Positions 42,004 through 50,944 of a stretch of 64,000 bases of DNA are shown in pieces. Position numbers and translations under genes: made by a program. The stretch lies in assembly GCF_034263275.1 (NCBI RefSeq), contig NZ_CP139559.1, forward strand, positions 4,836,001-4,900,000, written 5' to 3'. Under the pieces are notes generated by a model, which saw only the letters and a program-made list of their open reading frames with translations, ran no database searches and had not been told where the DNA came from. Within the stretch, counting starts at the first letter, position 1. Each line of letters starts with the position of its first letter. Source of the stretch: Mucilaginibacter sp. cycad4. GTDB taxonomy: Bacteria; Bacteroidota; Bacteroidia; Sphingobacteriales; Sphingobacteriaceae.

Positions 42004-42855
42004 ATGGATAAGATCCAGTTAGAGAAGATTAATTTTGAACCTGGTAAATCGTTCAAACTCTTTTCGCCCCGGCTTCGCAACACTTTTCTTTGGCATTATC
42101 ACCCCGAATATGAATTGGTTTATGTGGAGGCCGATGCAGGGATCAGGCACGTAGGTTCACATATCTCAGGATATACCCAACATGACCTGGTACTTATAGG
42201 CAGTAACCTGCCCCACCTCAACTTTGATTACCGGCTGCGGAGCGAATATCACCAGATAGTGGTGCAGCTAAAAGAAGATTTCATGGGAACTGCAATAGGC
42301 ATCACTCCCGAATTTTCGGCCATTGAGCAGCTTTTCAAAAAGGCCGCCAACGGTATTGCTTTTTATGGCGATACCAGGACTACGGCAATGCGAAAACTGA
42401 AACTTTTACCTGGTATGGATTCTTTTCAGCAATTATTGGGATTAATGGAAATCTTTAATATCCTGGCCGGTTCAAAAGAATTTACGATTTTAAACAATGA
42501 CGAACCGAACCTGCAGTTCTTTTTAAAAGATAAGATCAGGATGGGGGCCGTTTATGAATATATCGGCAGCAATTACAATCTTAAACCCGATGTAAATGTA
42601 GTGGCGGCTAAAGTGAACTTTACCACAGCAGCCTTTTGCCGCTATTTTAAAAAACAAACTAAAATGACCTTCACCGATTTCGTGAACCAATACCGTGTTG
42701 ATGTAGCCAAAAACCTGCTCATGCAGGATAAAAACGTTACTGAAACCTGTTACGCTGTAGGATTTGAAAGCTTATCATATTTTAATAAGCTCTTTAATAA
42801 AATAGTTGGCAAAAACCCATCTGATTTTAAGCGGGACTGGCTTGTTAAGGATTGA
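42004..42855 (+). CDS. AraC-family transcriptional regulator with N-terminal cupin
   Basis: About 283 residues from ATG 42004 (MDKIQLEKINFEPGKSFKLF); the frame opens earlier, at 41914, but the extra 30 residues lie in the divergent promoter gap and look spurious. N-terminal sensor cupin (FLWHYHPEYELVYVEADAGIRHVGSHISGYTQHDLVLIGSNLPHL) and C-terminal double helix-turn-helix (NVVAAKVNFTTAAFCRYFKKQTKMTFTDFVNQYRVDVAKNLLMQ, ETCYAVGFESLSYFNKLFNKIVGKNPSDF). Family members activate adjacent catabolic genes on sensing a small molecule; the PhyH gene is the nearest candidate target. Confidence 0.88.
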   Translation: MDKIQLEKINFEPGKSFKLFSPRLRNTFLWHYHPEYELVYVEADAGIRHVGSHISGYTQHDLVLIGSNLPHLNFDYRLRSEYHQIVVQLKEDFMGTAIGITPEFSAIEQLFKKAANGIAFYGDTRTTAMRKLKLLPGMDSFQQLLGLMEIFNILAGSKEFTILNNDEPNLQFFLKDKIRMGAVYEYIGSNYNLKPDVNVVAAKVNFTTAAFCRYFKKQTKMTFTDFVNQYRVDVAKNLLMQDKNVTETCYAVGFESLSYFNKLFNKIVGKNPSDFKRDWLVKD

Positions 42856-42889
42856 CCGGGAATAATAGCTGTAAATACTGCCGCCAGAA

Positions 42890-43375
42890 TTATTCAGCCT
42901 GGTTTTTATAGTAATCCTGAACCGCATCAGGCAAAAGATGCCAGTATGAAGCCGGCTCCTCCCTGATCTTTGCCGCCGGTACGGGTACAATTTTACAGGG
43001 CTCTTCGTAAATAACGCTTTCGCAATCTAAAAACCGGCCCATATATGCGCCATATGATTCGGATGCAAATATTACATCAATGGGTGGCAGGCTCTTTTTA
43101 AGATAGCTGGCCCAAAGGCGCGACATGTTTTCTATCGATTCGGCGTGGCCTGTTAGCATGGCCTCGTCATAACTTAATAATATCGGCTTAACCTTATTGT
43201 TGCCTGCATATGTTTGCTTAAGCCATTCCAGCCTCACCTCGCCCGGAATCGGCTCATCATCACTGGCTCCAATAACAACTTCCAATTCATCACAATGTGC
43301 AAGGGCATAATCAATTAAAGCCATATGCCCTATGTGCAGCGGCAAAAACTTCCCTATTACCAAACCTCTCTTCAT
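42890..43375 (-). CDS. NMN adenylyltransferase-like nucleotidyltransferase (NadR-type domain only)
   Basis: 161 residues. The nucleotidyltransferase motif GKFLPLHIGHMALIDYAL (GxFxPxHxGH form), the SYGAYMGRFLDCES segment and the C-terminal AAKIREEPASYWHLLPDAVQDYY follow the NadR adenylyltransferase domain, which adenylates nicotinamide mononucleotide to NAD+. The ribosylnicotinamide-kinase half of NadR is absent. Together with nadE this would give alternative NAD routes. A cytidylyltransferase role for another substrate is possible. Confidence 0.75.
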   Translation of the reverse strand: MKRGLVIGKFLPLHIGHMALIDYALAHCDELEVVIGASDDEPIPGEVRLEWLKQTYAGNNKVKPILLSYDEAMLTGHAESIENMSRLWASYLKKSLPPIDVIFASESYGAYMGRFLDCESVIYEEPCKIVPVPAAKIREEPASYWHLLPDAVQDYYKNQAE

Positions 43376-43410
43376 GCAGTAGTATTAAATTAAAGCAATG
43401 GTTTGTGCGA

Positions 43411-43430
43411 TTCCCTTTTCGAGAAGGGAA
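43411..43430. repeat. Perfect palindrome TTCCCTTTTC-GAGAAGGGAA
   Basis: Self-complementary hairpin between the NMN adenylyltransferase-like gene and the NTF2-like gene. No T tract, so it may be a processing or protein site more than a terminator. Confidence 0.45.
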
Positions 43431-43492
43431 CCGCTCGTCCCTTAAGCTTCCAAATCTTCATATAATTCCTTATCTCCAACTACTAATCTCAC

Positions 43493-43912
43493 TCACGACG
43501 TATGATCACAAACTATTTTCCATTCGCCTTTGATTTTCCTGAACCACAACGTAAAATAGCCACCAGGCGTATCTTTTTCTCGGGTTAGTTTCCATCCACC
43601 CAAAACAAAGGCATTGGTTGCATCCAATACCTTTAGCTGTATAATATTGAAACTAAGCTGCCCCATGGCGGCCTTATCCGGATAAGTTTGCTTGTAATGA
43701 TCAAGGGTTGTTTGCCAGCCGTAAACAGGCGCGGTTTTACCTACAAAAACCAGCGAGTCTGATTTCCAGTAGGTTTGCATAAACCCTTCTATATCGCCCC
43801 GGTTCCAGGTCTCTTCCTGTGTGTGCATTACTTTCAGAATGGCTTGCCTGCTCTGCGCAAAGCAACACGCGGCGGCAAGCATAAACATAAAACTCAGCAA
43901 CATTCTTTTCAT
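43493..43912 (-). CDS. Secreted NTF2/SnoaL-like (DUF4440-type) protein
   Basis: About 139 residues from Met at 43912, which begins a signal peptide (KRMLLSFMFMLAAACCFAQ). The rest is a cone-shaped NTF2-like fold: ILKVMHTQEETWNRGDIEGFMQTYWKSDSLVFVG, GWQTTLDHYKQTYPDKAAMGQLSFNII, NAFVLGGWKLTREKDTPGGYFTLWFRKIKGEWKIVCDHTS. Such proteins are small ligand-binding or isomerase-like proteins, commonly labelled DUF4440. Function unknown. The stop codon is at 43493. Confidence 0.78.
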   Translation of the reverse strand: MKRMLLSFMFMLAAACCFAQSRQAILKVMHTQEETWNRGDIEGFMQTYWKSDSLVFVGKTAPVYGWQTTLDHYKQTYPDKAAMGQLSFNIIQLKVLDATNAFVLGGWKLTREKDTPGGYFTLWFRKIKGEWKIVCDHTS

Positions 43913-44095
43913 ATAATAAAGATATACAATTTTCTGAACCACGATTTGGCCGATTAATGGATTACCTGATGTTACATTGGCAAAGTAAATCCATTAATCC
44001 GAAAAATCAATAAAATCCTGCTTTCAACAAAAAAACAAAATCCAACTTATTACATTATATTTGGGTTTCACCGGCGATAAAAAAACAAATTAACT

Positions 44096-44974
44096 ATGGG
44101 AAATCAGGTATTGAGCTTCGGCGAAGTTTTATGGGATGCTTTTGGCGACGGAAAAAAGGCCGGCGGTGCCCCCATGAACGTAGCCCGGCATCTGGTGCAG
44201 CAAGGTGTAAAAACAGCGTTTGCGAGTTCGGTGGGTATGGATAATTCGGGCGATGCACTAATAGGCTTTTTAAAAAGCAATGACCTGTATTCGGACCTGA
44301 TACAGCAGGATGATGAATTTCCAACCTGTGAAGTTACCGTGCAGCTTGATGAAAATAACACCGCCACTTATATCATTCCCCAACCTGTTTCATGGGACAA
44401 TATTGAACCATCGGCCGCGCTTACGAAAGCGGCTCAGGCAGCCAGGGCCATTGTATTTGGCAGTTTAGCCTGCCGTACCGCTACTACCCGCGAAACATTG
44501 TTAAACCTGCTTGATGAAACCCCGGCGTTAAAAGTATTTGATGTTAACCTTCGCCCGCCGCATTATACATTATCAACTATTGAAACATTGGTTGCCCGGG
44601 CCGATGTAGTGAAAATGAACGAAGAAGAAGCCAACCTGCTCATAGGTGGCAGCAGTGCTTCCCTACGCGATCAAATCGGCGAGTTCCGTTCCAAATATCA
44701 TAGTCAAACCATTTGTGTAACCCGCGGCGAACATGGCGCGCTGGTATGGCACGATCATGAATTTTATGACAGTCCCGGCTGCCCCGTAAAAGTAGCCGAT
44801 ACCGTAGGTGCAGGCGATGCATTCCTGGCAACTTTTGTAGCCGGCTTACTTTCGGGCAAACCTATGCAGCAAGTGGTTGACAGGGCCTGTTCTGTTGGCT
44901 CATACGTAGCCAGCCAGCGTGGTGCCAACCCGGTATATCCTCCTGAACTGCTGAATAGTTTGGCGTATATTTAG
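44096..44974 (+). CDS. PfkB-family sugar kinase (fructokinase-like)
   Basis: 292 residues. ATP-dependent carbohydrate kinase: N-terminal SFGEVLWDAFGDGKKAGGAPMNVARHL, the sugar-binding GGAPMN, and the C-terminal PfkB signature DTVGAGDAFLATFVAGLLSG with catalytic Asp in GAGDAF. The WDAF / GGAPMNVA opening favours fructokinase, but ribokinase-like substrates cannot be excluded. It is followed by a palindromic gap and then the VWA gene on the same strand. Confidence 0.88.
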   Translation: MGNQVLSFGEVLWDAFGDGKKAGGAPMNVARHLVQQGVKTAFASSVGMDNSGDALIGFLKSNDLYSDLIQQDDEFPTCEVTVQLDENNTATYIIPQPVSWDNIEPSAALTKAAQAARAIVFGSLACRTATTRETLLNLLDETPALKVFDVNLRPPHYTLSTIETLVARADVVKMNEEEANLLIGGSSASLRDQIGEFRSKYHSQTICVTRGEHGALVWHDHEFYDSPGCPVKVADTVGAGDAFLATFVAGLLSGKPMQQVVDRACSVGSYVASQRGANPVYPPELLNSLAYI

Positions 44975-44975
44975 A

Positions 44976-45068
44976 AATTCGGATCTCGGATGTTCAATTT
45001 CGAATTTATTTTCAAAGTGGAAAATGACTTTTTTAAATCCGAAATTGAACATCCGAAATCAAAAATCT
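44976..45068. repeat. Intergenic word-palindrome (CGGAT/ATCCG, TTCAATTTCG words)
   Basis: ATTCGGATCTCGGATGTTCA.. and its near complement ..TGAACATCCGAAATC give an arm match of about 30 bp (GGATGTTCAATTTCG is exact). It fills the gap between the kinase stop and the VWA start. Confidence 0.82.
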
Positions 45069-45070
45069 AA

Positions 45071-46261
45071 TTGTCATACTTAACTAACAATTTATTTTAT
45101 CACTTCCGCAGCGAAACTTTTCCTAAAAATATTCCGTTCCTTTATGTACAGAAAGGACAAAATATGCGCGGTTTTGGATTTTCCAAATTTAAGCCCAATC
45201 AAATCCCTAAAGGCGGATTTGATGAATTACTGAAATTATTCCTCGAATTGCTCAATTATACATCGGGCGATGCAGGCGAAGCTTTAGCCTGGCTTAACGA
45301 ACTCGATAAACAGTATAACCTTACCAACGATGATTATGGCATGGGCGATTTCATCGACGAGCTGAAGCAAAAAGGCTATCTTGATGAAGACAATCAAAAC
45401 GGCGAGTTCAAGATCACGGCAAAAACAGAGCAAAGCATCAGGCAGTCGGCGCTGGAAGAGATCTTCGGCAAGCTAAAAAAATCGGGCAAAGGCAATCACC
45501 GCTCACCCCAATCAGGCCAGGGCGATGAAAAAAATGCCGAGCGCCGCGAGTTTGAATTTGGCGACAGCCTGGATCAGATAGACATGACACAATCTATCCA
45601 CAACGCCCAGGTTAATCACGGTATTGGCGATTTTATGATGACCGAACGCGATCTTGAAGTAGAGGAAATGGACTACAAAACCCTTACTTCAACCGTGCTC
45701 ATGATCGATATTTCGCACTCCATGATTCTTTACGGCGAAGACAGGATCACCCCAGCCAAAAAAGTAGCCATGGCCCTTGCCGAGCTTATCCGCACCAAAT
45801 ACCCTAAGGATACGCTGGATATTGTTGTTTTTGGCAACGATGCATGGCCTATAACCCTGCAGGATTTACCTTACTTACAGGTTGGCCCTTACCATACCAA
45901 TACCTATGCGGGTTTGGAACTGGCTACCGATCTGCTCCGTCGCCGTAAAACGCACAACAAGCAAATTTTTATGATCACCGATGGTAAGCCTACCTGCTTA
46001 AAGGAAGGCACCAGGTATTATAAAAACAGCATTGGTTTGGACAGGAAAGTGGTTAACAAAACCCTTAACATGGCTGCCCAATGTAAACGGTTAAAAATAC
46101 CTATCACCACATTCATGATAGCTAAAGACCCATACTTGCAACAGTTTGTGCGTAAATTCACAGAAACAAATGGTGGCAAAGCATTTTACAGTTCCCTTAA
46201 CGGTCTTGGTGAGTACATTTTTGAGGATTATATCAGGAATAGAAGGAAGACAGTCAGATAA
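45071..46261 (+). CDS. VWA-domain protein (CoxE/chelatase-partner type)
   Basis: 396 residues; TTG start at 45071 directly after a palindromic gap. The N-terminal half is acidic and helical (ELLNYTSGDAGEALAWLNELDKQYNL). The C-terminal von Willebrand A domain has the metal-ion adhesion site DISHS in VLMIDISHSMILYGEDR, with Thr/Asp residues in NTYAGLELATDLLRRR and MITDGKPTC. Known pattern: VWA proteins encoded next to MoxR-type AAA ATPases form chaperone pairs that activate or insert cofactors into target enzymes. The partner ATPase gene follows. Confidence 0.85.
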   Translation: MSYLTNNLFYHFRSETFPKNIPFLYVQKGQNMRGFGFSKFKPNQIPKGGFDELLKLFLELLNYTSGDAGEALAWLNELDKQYNLTNDDYGMGDFIDELKQKGYLDEDNQNGEFKITAKTEQSIRQSALEEIFGKLKKSGKGNHRSPQSGQGDEKNAERREFEFGDSLDQIDMTQSIHNAQVNHGIGDFMMTERDLEVEEMDYKTLTSTVLMIDISHSMILYGEDRITPAKKVAMALAELIRTKYPKDTLDIVVFGNDAWPITLQDLPYLQVGPYHTNTYAGLELATDLLRRRKTHNKQIFMITDGKPTCLKEGTRYYKNSIGLDRKVVNKTLNMAAQCKRLKIPITTFMIAKDPYLQQFVRKFTETNGGKAFYSSLNGLGEYIFEDYIRNRRKTVR

Positions 46262-46273
46262 ATACTATTATTT

Positions 46274-46355
46274 GACGATTGGCCAATTTGAAAATTTGAA
46301 GATGTTTTAATTCTTCCATTTTCAAATTTTCAAATCATCAAATTTCCAAATTTAA
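46274..46355. repeat. Intergenic word-palindrome (AATTTGAA/TTCAAATT words)
   Basis: Left CCAATTTGAAAATTTGAAGATG, right CATTTTCAAATTTTCAAATCATC..AATTTCC; near-perfect complements. Between the VWA stop and the AAA start. Confidence 0.8.
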
Positions 46356-46358
46356 AAA

Positions 46359-47864
46359 ATGAGCAAATTATTAGATATAAAAACCCTCGGCCAGTTAAAG
46401 CAAACAGGCTACAAGAGCCGTTCGGTTAAAGACGAATTACGTGCCAACCTTATTGAACAGCTTAAAAAGCGCGAAGGCGGCTTTGAGGGCATCATCGGAT
46501 TTGAAGATACTGTTATCCCTGATCTGCAAACTGCTATCCTGTCCCGTCACAATATTTTACTGTTAGGCTTACGCGGCCAGGCAAAAACCCGTATTGCCCG
46601 TTTGCTGGTTAACCTGCTTGATGAGTATATTCCTTATATTGAGGGATCTGAATTGTTTGACGATCCTTATAACCCTATCTCGTGGTACGGTCATAGCATC
46701 ATCACCCAAAAAGGTGACGATACCCCTATCGGCTGGATCCACCGCTCTGAGCGTTATACCGAAAAGCTGGCTACACCTGATGTTACCGTAGCCGATTTAA
46801 TTGGTGACGTTGACCCTATCAAGGCTGCTACTTTAAAATTAACCTATTCGGACGAGCGTGTGATCCACTTCGGTTTGATCCCTCGTGCACACCGCGGCAT
46901 TTTCGTGATCAATGAGCTGCCCGATCTACAGGCGCGCATCCAGGTATCGCTGTTCAATATCCTTCAGGAAAAAGATATCCAGATCCGCGGTTTTAAACTG
47001 CGCTTACCATTGGATATCCAGTTTGTGTTTACCGCTAACCCTGAAGATTATACCAACCGTGGTTCGATAGTAACACCGCTTAAAGACCGCATTGAGAGCC
47101 AGATTTTAACGCATTACCCGCGTTCGGTTGAGATTTCACGCAAGATCACCCAACAGGAAGCATCCCTTACAGATGATCAGCGTATCGCTATTGAGGCAGA
47201 TGGTTTGGTGAAAAACCTGGTTGAACAGATTGCTTTTGAAGCGCGTAACTCCGAATACATCGACAAAAAATCGGGCGTCTCGGCACGTTTAACTATTTCG
47301 GCCTATGAAAACCTGATCAGTAATGCGGAGCGCAGGATGATCATCAACCACGAAAAAACCACGTTTGTGCGCATTACCGACTTTTTGGGTGTAATCCCTG
47401 CCATTACCGGTAAAATTGAGTTGGTTTATGAGGGTGAGCTGGAAGGGCCGGGTAAAGTGGCCAACATACTGATAGGTAAAGCCATCAAAAGCTTACTGCT
47501 ATCATTTTTCCCTGACCCCGAAAAGGCTAAGAAAGCCAAAGCCCCTAACCCATATGCAGCTATCATTAACTGGTTTGGCGATGGCAACAATGTAGCTTTG
47601 GTTGATGATATGCCTATGCAGGAATACAAAAAAGCCCTGGAAGAGGTTGTTGGGCTGAAAGACCTGGTAAAAAAGATCCACCCGCGTTTGGGCGAAAGCC
47701 AGCAATTGCTGCTGATGGAATTTGTACTTCACGGCCTGTCGGAGTTTTCACAATTGAACAAAGGTTTCCTGGATAATGGTTTCGCGTTTTCGGATATGTT
47801 TAACAGTTTATTTAACTTGCAGCCCGATGACGATGACCTTGATATTGACGACGACCGATACTAA
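46359..47864 (+). CDS. MoxR/magnesium-chelatase-type AAA+ ATPase
   Basis: 501 residues. AAA+ module with Walker A GLRGQAKTR, Walker B region GIFVINELPDL (Asn where Asp is usual, followed by Glu), sensor-1 VFTANPEDYTNRG and the arginine-rich lid (GVSARLTISAYENLISNAERR). N-terminal segment carries EGIIGFEDTVIPDLQTAILSRHNILLLG. Encoded immediately after the VWA gene, the classical ATPase-chaperone pair. The acidic C-terminus (QPDDDDLDIDDDR) could bind the VWA partner. Their target is unknown; an enzyme encoded elsewhere is likely. Confidence 0.87.
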   Translation: MSKLLDIKTLGQLKQTGYKSRSVKDELRANLIEQLKKREGGFEGIIGFEDTVIPDLQTAILSRHNILLLGLRGQAKTRIARLLVNLLDEYIPYIEGSELFDDPYNPISWYGHSIITQKGDDTPIGWIHRSERYTEKLATPDVTVADLIGDVDPIKAATLKLTYSDERVIHFGLIPRAHRGIFVINELPDLQARIQVSLFNILQEKDIQIRGFKLRLPLDIQFVFTANPEDYTNRGSIVTPLKDRIESQILTHYPRSVEISRKITQQEASLTDDQRIAIEADGLVKNLVEQIAFEARNSEYIDKKSGVSARLTISAYENLISNAERRMIINHEKTTFVRITDFLGVIPAITGKIELVYEGELEGPGKVANILIGKAIKSLLLSFFPDPEKAKKAKAPNPYAAIINWFGDGNNVALVDDMPMQEYKKALEEVVGLKDLVKKIHPRLGESQQLLLMEFVLHGLSEFSQLNKGFLDNGFAFSDMFNSLFNLQPDDDDLDIDDDRY

Positions 47865-47878
47865 ATATATTGCGCTAT

Positions 47879-49162
47879 ATGATCTTTAAAGCGCTGAGTA
47901 TATTATTCTGGATTATAATTGAGCTGCTGGCCGACCGGTACGTTTTATACGGCATCCGCGGCGCATTCAAAAAATGGCGACTGCTTCGATCAAAAGCATT
48001 CGCCATTTTTTATTGGGGCTTTTCGGCTTTATGTGTAGCCGCGCTTTTAACTGCCGGTTATATTACCATAGCAGGCACGGGAGTACGTGCTGCCTGTTTG
48101 CTGATAACATTTATCCTGCTCATCTGTAAATTCACTTTTATACTATTCATTTTTGCCGATGATATCAGGCGAAAAATTATTCTAAAACGGAAGAAAACTG
48201 CTCCTGCCGCTGCCGCTAATAAAGAACCTGCTGCCAACACAGATGCCATTCCCCGTTCCGAGTTTCTTCTAAAAGCAGGTTTACTTGCCGCAGCTGTTCC
48301 ATTGGCTGCTATTAAAATGGCCATGCCCAGAGGGTCGTATGATTATCATGTACTGTATCAAACTATCTATCTGCCTAATCTGCCAAAGGCCTTTGATGGC
48401 TTAAGGATCGGGCAGATCTCGGATATTCATTCAGGCAGCTTTTATAATAAAAAAGCCGTGCTCGGCGGTGTTGAAATGCTGCTGAAAGAAAAAACCGACC
48501 TGATATTTTTTACCGGCGACCTGGTTAACGACGAGGCCTCAGAAATGACCAGCTACCAGGGTATTTTCACTAAAGTAAAAGCTCCCCTTGGTGTTTTCTC
48601 AACCCTTGGCAATCATGATTATGGCGACTACGGCGATTGGAATTCCCTGGCAGATAAAAAGAAAAACCATGATGACCTGATAGCCACCCACAAAAATATG
48701 GGTTGGAACCTGCTCATGAACGAAAACCGCCGCCTCAAAATTGATGGAGAGGAAATAGGAATCTTAGGTATCGAAAACTGGAGCGAATACAGCCGCTTCC
48801 CAAAATACGGCCGCATGGACCTCGCTGTAAAAAACACCGATGACCTGCCGGTAAAACTCCTGCTCTCGCACGATCCATCGCATTGGCGGGCCGAGGTATT
48901 ACCTAAGTACCCACAAATTGATGCGATGTTTGCCGGGCATACTCATGGCATGCAGTTTGGTGTGCGTACCGAACATTTTCAATATAGCCCTATAAAATAC
49001 GTTTATAACGAATGGGCTGGCCATTACCAGGAAAACAAACAACAATTATATGTAAATGTAGGCTTTGGTTTTGTTGGTTTAACCGGTAGAGTTGGAATAT
49101 TGCCGGAGATTACGATATTTACACTAAAAGCCGGCATCGATCCTTCGCAACCCATTTCCTAA
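47879..49162 (+). CDS. Membrane-anchored metallophosphoesterase
   Basis: About 427 residues from the ATG at 47879. Four hydrophobic helices in the first 130 residues (including ALSILFWIIIELLADRYVLY and LLITFILLICKFTFILFIFA) anchor the enzyme, then a calcineurin-like phosphoesterase domain with the di-metal motifs ISDIHSGS, GDLVNDE, LGNHDYGDY, LLSHDP and GHTHGMQFG. Homologues (YkuE/YaeI type) may hydrolyse lipid phosphates or nucleoside pyrophosphates. Located 14 bp after the AAA gene, so co-transcribed. Confidence 0.88.
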   Translation: MIFKALSILFWIIIELLADRYVLYGIRGAFKKWRLLRSKAFAIFYWGFSALCVAALLTAGYITIAGTGVRAACLLITFILLICKFTFILFIFADDIRRKIILKRKKTAPAAAANKEPAANTDAIPRSEFLLKAGLLAAAVPLAAIKMAMPRGSYDYHVLYQTIYLPNLPKAFDGLRIGQISDIHSGSFYNKKAVLGGVEMLLKEKTDLIFFTGDLVNDEASEMTSYQGIFTKVKAPLGVFSTLGNHDYGDYGDWNSLADKKKNHDDLIATHKNMGWNLLMNENRRLKIDGEEIGILGIENWSEYSRFPKYGRMDLAVKNTDDLPVKLLLSHDPSHWRAEVLPKYPQIDAMFAGHTHGMQFGVRTEHFQYSPIKYVYNEWAGHYQENKQQLYVNVGFGFVGLTGRVGILPEITIFTLKAGIDPSQPIS

Positions 49163-49193
49163 ACGATCAGACACGGGCCGGCAGTCATTACCG

Positions 49194-50084
49194 ATGAAGA
49201 AATTATTACAACCAGTTTTAGATTTCCTGCTCTTCAGTAATATTTTCATGTCGCTTTGTGCTGTAGCACAAGCTTTACTTACCTTTCATTTAATAGGATC
49301 AAAGCCAGTGTTTCCTGTTTTGGGTTTGTTATTCACTTCAACACTGGGTATTTACAATTTTTGTATCCTGATCACCAGGCCGGCCAAGCCGCAAAGATCG
49401 CCTTATAGAAGGGTACGCTGGTTTTTTGCACATTACAGGTTGATGGTAACCTTTACGATTGTTTCGCTGCTGTCACTGATCCCACTTTTCTTTATCATTA
49501 CTACCGAATCAAAGATCCTGCTTATATTTCTCAGCGTTTTATCATTTGGCTATGGTTTGCCCTTGTTTAGTGTAGGCGATCACAAGTTTGGCTTACGAAA
49601 CATTCCAGGTTTAAAGCCCTTTTTAATAACCCTGGTCTGGACAATGAGTTGTGTATTATTCCCGGTATTAGAGTCGATACATAACCATCTCACCGACATC
49701 ACCATGCGCGATACTACCATACTCATAGCCAAACGTTTTTTGTTTATAGGAGCGCTGACCATTCCCTTTGATATCCGGGACCTTTTCGACGATCGTAAAG
49801 TGGGCCTAAAGACCATCCCGGTAGTTTGGGGCGAAAAAAATGCTTATCTGTTTTGCCAGGTATTGCTCACCGGCTACATTGTGCTCATGTTCCTGTTCAG
49901 GCAAAATGGCTTTAGCCTTGATTTCTTTGCACTCACACTTACCATGTTCCTTACGGGCTGGCTCATCTTCAGATCAGCCTGGGAAAAAAACGAGTACTAT
50001 TATTTTTTTTACATGGATGGCGTACTGATTTTACAGTATGTAATTGTAGTAGTATTTAACGCTGTTAAATATTTTCTTCACTAA
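49194..50084 (+). CDS. UbiA-superfamily-like membrane protein
   Basis: 296 residues with about eight transmembrane helices. The second Asp-rich motif of UbiA prenyltransferases is present (PFDIRDLFDDRKVGLKTIPVVWGEKNA), but the first (NxxxDxxxD) is replaced by NFCILITR, lacking both aspartates. True UbiA enzymes transfer prenyl chains using both motifs, so this one may have altered or lost activity. It is followed 3 bp later by a methyltransferase gene, suggesting a modified lipid or quinone-like product. Confidence 0.65.
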   Translation: MKKLLQPVLDFLLFSNIFMSLCAVAQALLTFHLIGSKPVFPVLGLLFTSTLGIYNFCILITRPAKPQRSPYRRVRWFFAHYRLMVTFTIVSLLSLIPLFFIITTESKILLIFLSVLSFGYGLPLFSVGDHKFGLRNIPGLKPFLITLVWTMSCVLFPVLESIHNHLTDITMRDTTILIAKRFLFIGALTIPFDIRDLFDDRKVGLKTIPVVWGEKNAYLFCQVLLTGYIVLMFLFRQNGFSLDFFALTLTMFLTGWLIFRSAWEKNEYYYFFYMDGVLILQYVIVVVFNAVKYFLH

Positions 50085-50087
50085 ACC

Positions 50088-50708
50088 ATGGCTGCCAATT
50101 ATAATAACTCGGCATGGTTTTATGACCGGCTTTCAAGAATAGTTTATGGCAAAGCGTTGATAACCGCGCAAGTTTATTTATTAGGCTTTATTCGGCCGGA
50201 AAGTAAAATACTCATAGTTGGCGGCGGCACCGGTTGGATCCTGGAAGAGCTTGCCAAAATACACCCGGCAGGTTTAAACGTCACTTATGTTGAAATTTCG
50301 ACCAATATGATTAGCCTCTCGCAAAAAAGGCAAACCGGCCAAAATGAAGTTGCGTTTATAAACGACGCTGTTGAAAACGTAAAGCTGCCACCTGACTTCG
50401 ATGTCGTAATCACCCCTTTTTTGTTCGATAATTTTGTGGATGAAACCGTGGATAATGTTTTCGATCATTTGCATCACCTGCTTAAACCCGGCCGCCTCTG
50501 GCTCAATGCCGATTTTCAGCTTACCGGCCATTGGTGGCAAAATGTGTTGCTCAAAAGCATGTTTGTTTTTTTCAGGTTGCTTTGCGGGATAGAAGCCAGC
50601 AGGTTGCCCGCCATTGAAAAGCATTTTGATGCCGCAGGATACAGTGTAATTGAAGATAAAACCTTCTTTGGAGATTTTATTGTGGCGAGGGTGTATGAGA
50701 AAGCTTGA
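50088..50708 (+). CDS. SAM-dependent methyltransferase
   Basis: 206 residues, class I methyltransferase fold. Motif I is ILIVGGGTGWILEEL, followed by the acidic loop end VTYVEISTNMISLSQ and motif III DFDVVITPFLFDNFVD. C-terminal part is hydrophobic/basic (HWWQNVLLKSMFVFFRLLCGIEASRLP), compatible with membrane association. Located 3 bp after the UbiA-like gene, so a joint pathway is likely. Substrate unknown. Confidence 0.83.
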   Translation: MAANYNNSAWFYDRLSRIVYGKALITAQVYLLGFIRPESKILIVGGGTGWILEELAKIHPAGLNVTYVEISTNMISLSQKRQTGQNEVAFINDAVENVKLPPDFDVVITPFLFDNFVDETVDNVFDHLHHLLKPGRLWLNADFQLTGHWWQNVLLKSMFVFFRLLCGIEASRLPAIEKHFDAAGYSVIEDKTFFGDFIVARVYEKA

Positions 50709-50724
50709 CCCTTCCTTTCAAGCG

Positions 50725-50816
50725 TCATTGCGAGAAGCAAAGCAATCCCCTACTTTACAGAGAGGATTTGCATTACCGCTCTGCTCCATGAGGATTGCTT
50801 CGTTTCTTATAATGAC
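50725..50816. repeat. REP doublet, family B copy 2
   Basis: GTCATTGCGAGAAGCAAAGC.. and ..GCTTCGTTTCTTATAATGAC; loop includes CTTTACAGAGAGG and GCTCTGCTCC. Same family as 27099-27178 with a loop insertion of about 16 bp. Confidence 0.82.
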
Positions 50817-50849
50817 ATGATTGTAAGTAGCCGATATTATGTGCGTCCT

Positions 50850-50885
50850 GTCCCTCAGGGTCTCTCGCAGAGGACCCTGAGGGAC
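50850..50885. repeat. Hairpin GTCCCTCAGGGTC..GACCCTGAGGGAC
   Basis: Perfect 13-bp stem with a ten-base loop. Its core (50855-50880) is the reverse complement, one base apart, of 52375-52400 on the other side of the IS3 element. Confidence 0.8.
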
Positions 50886-50944
50886 ACCGCCTTCTAAACA
50901 TTGTCTCGTCCTAAAAAAAGTTTACATTTTATGAGATAGTCCTG

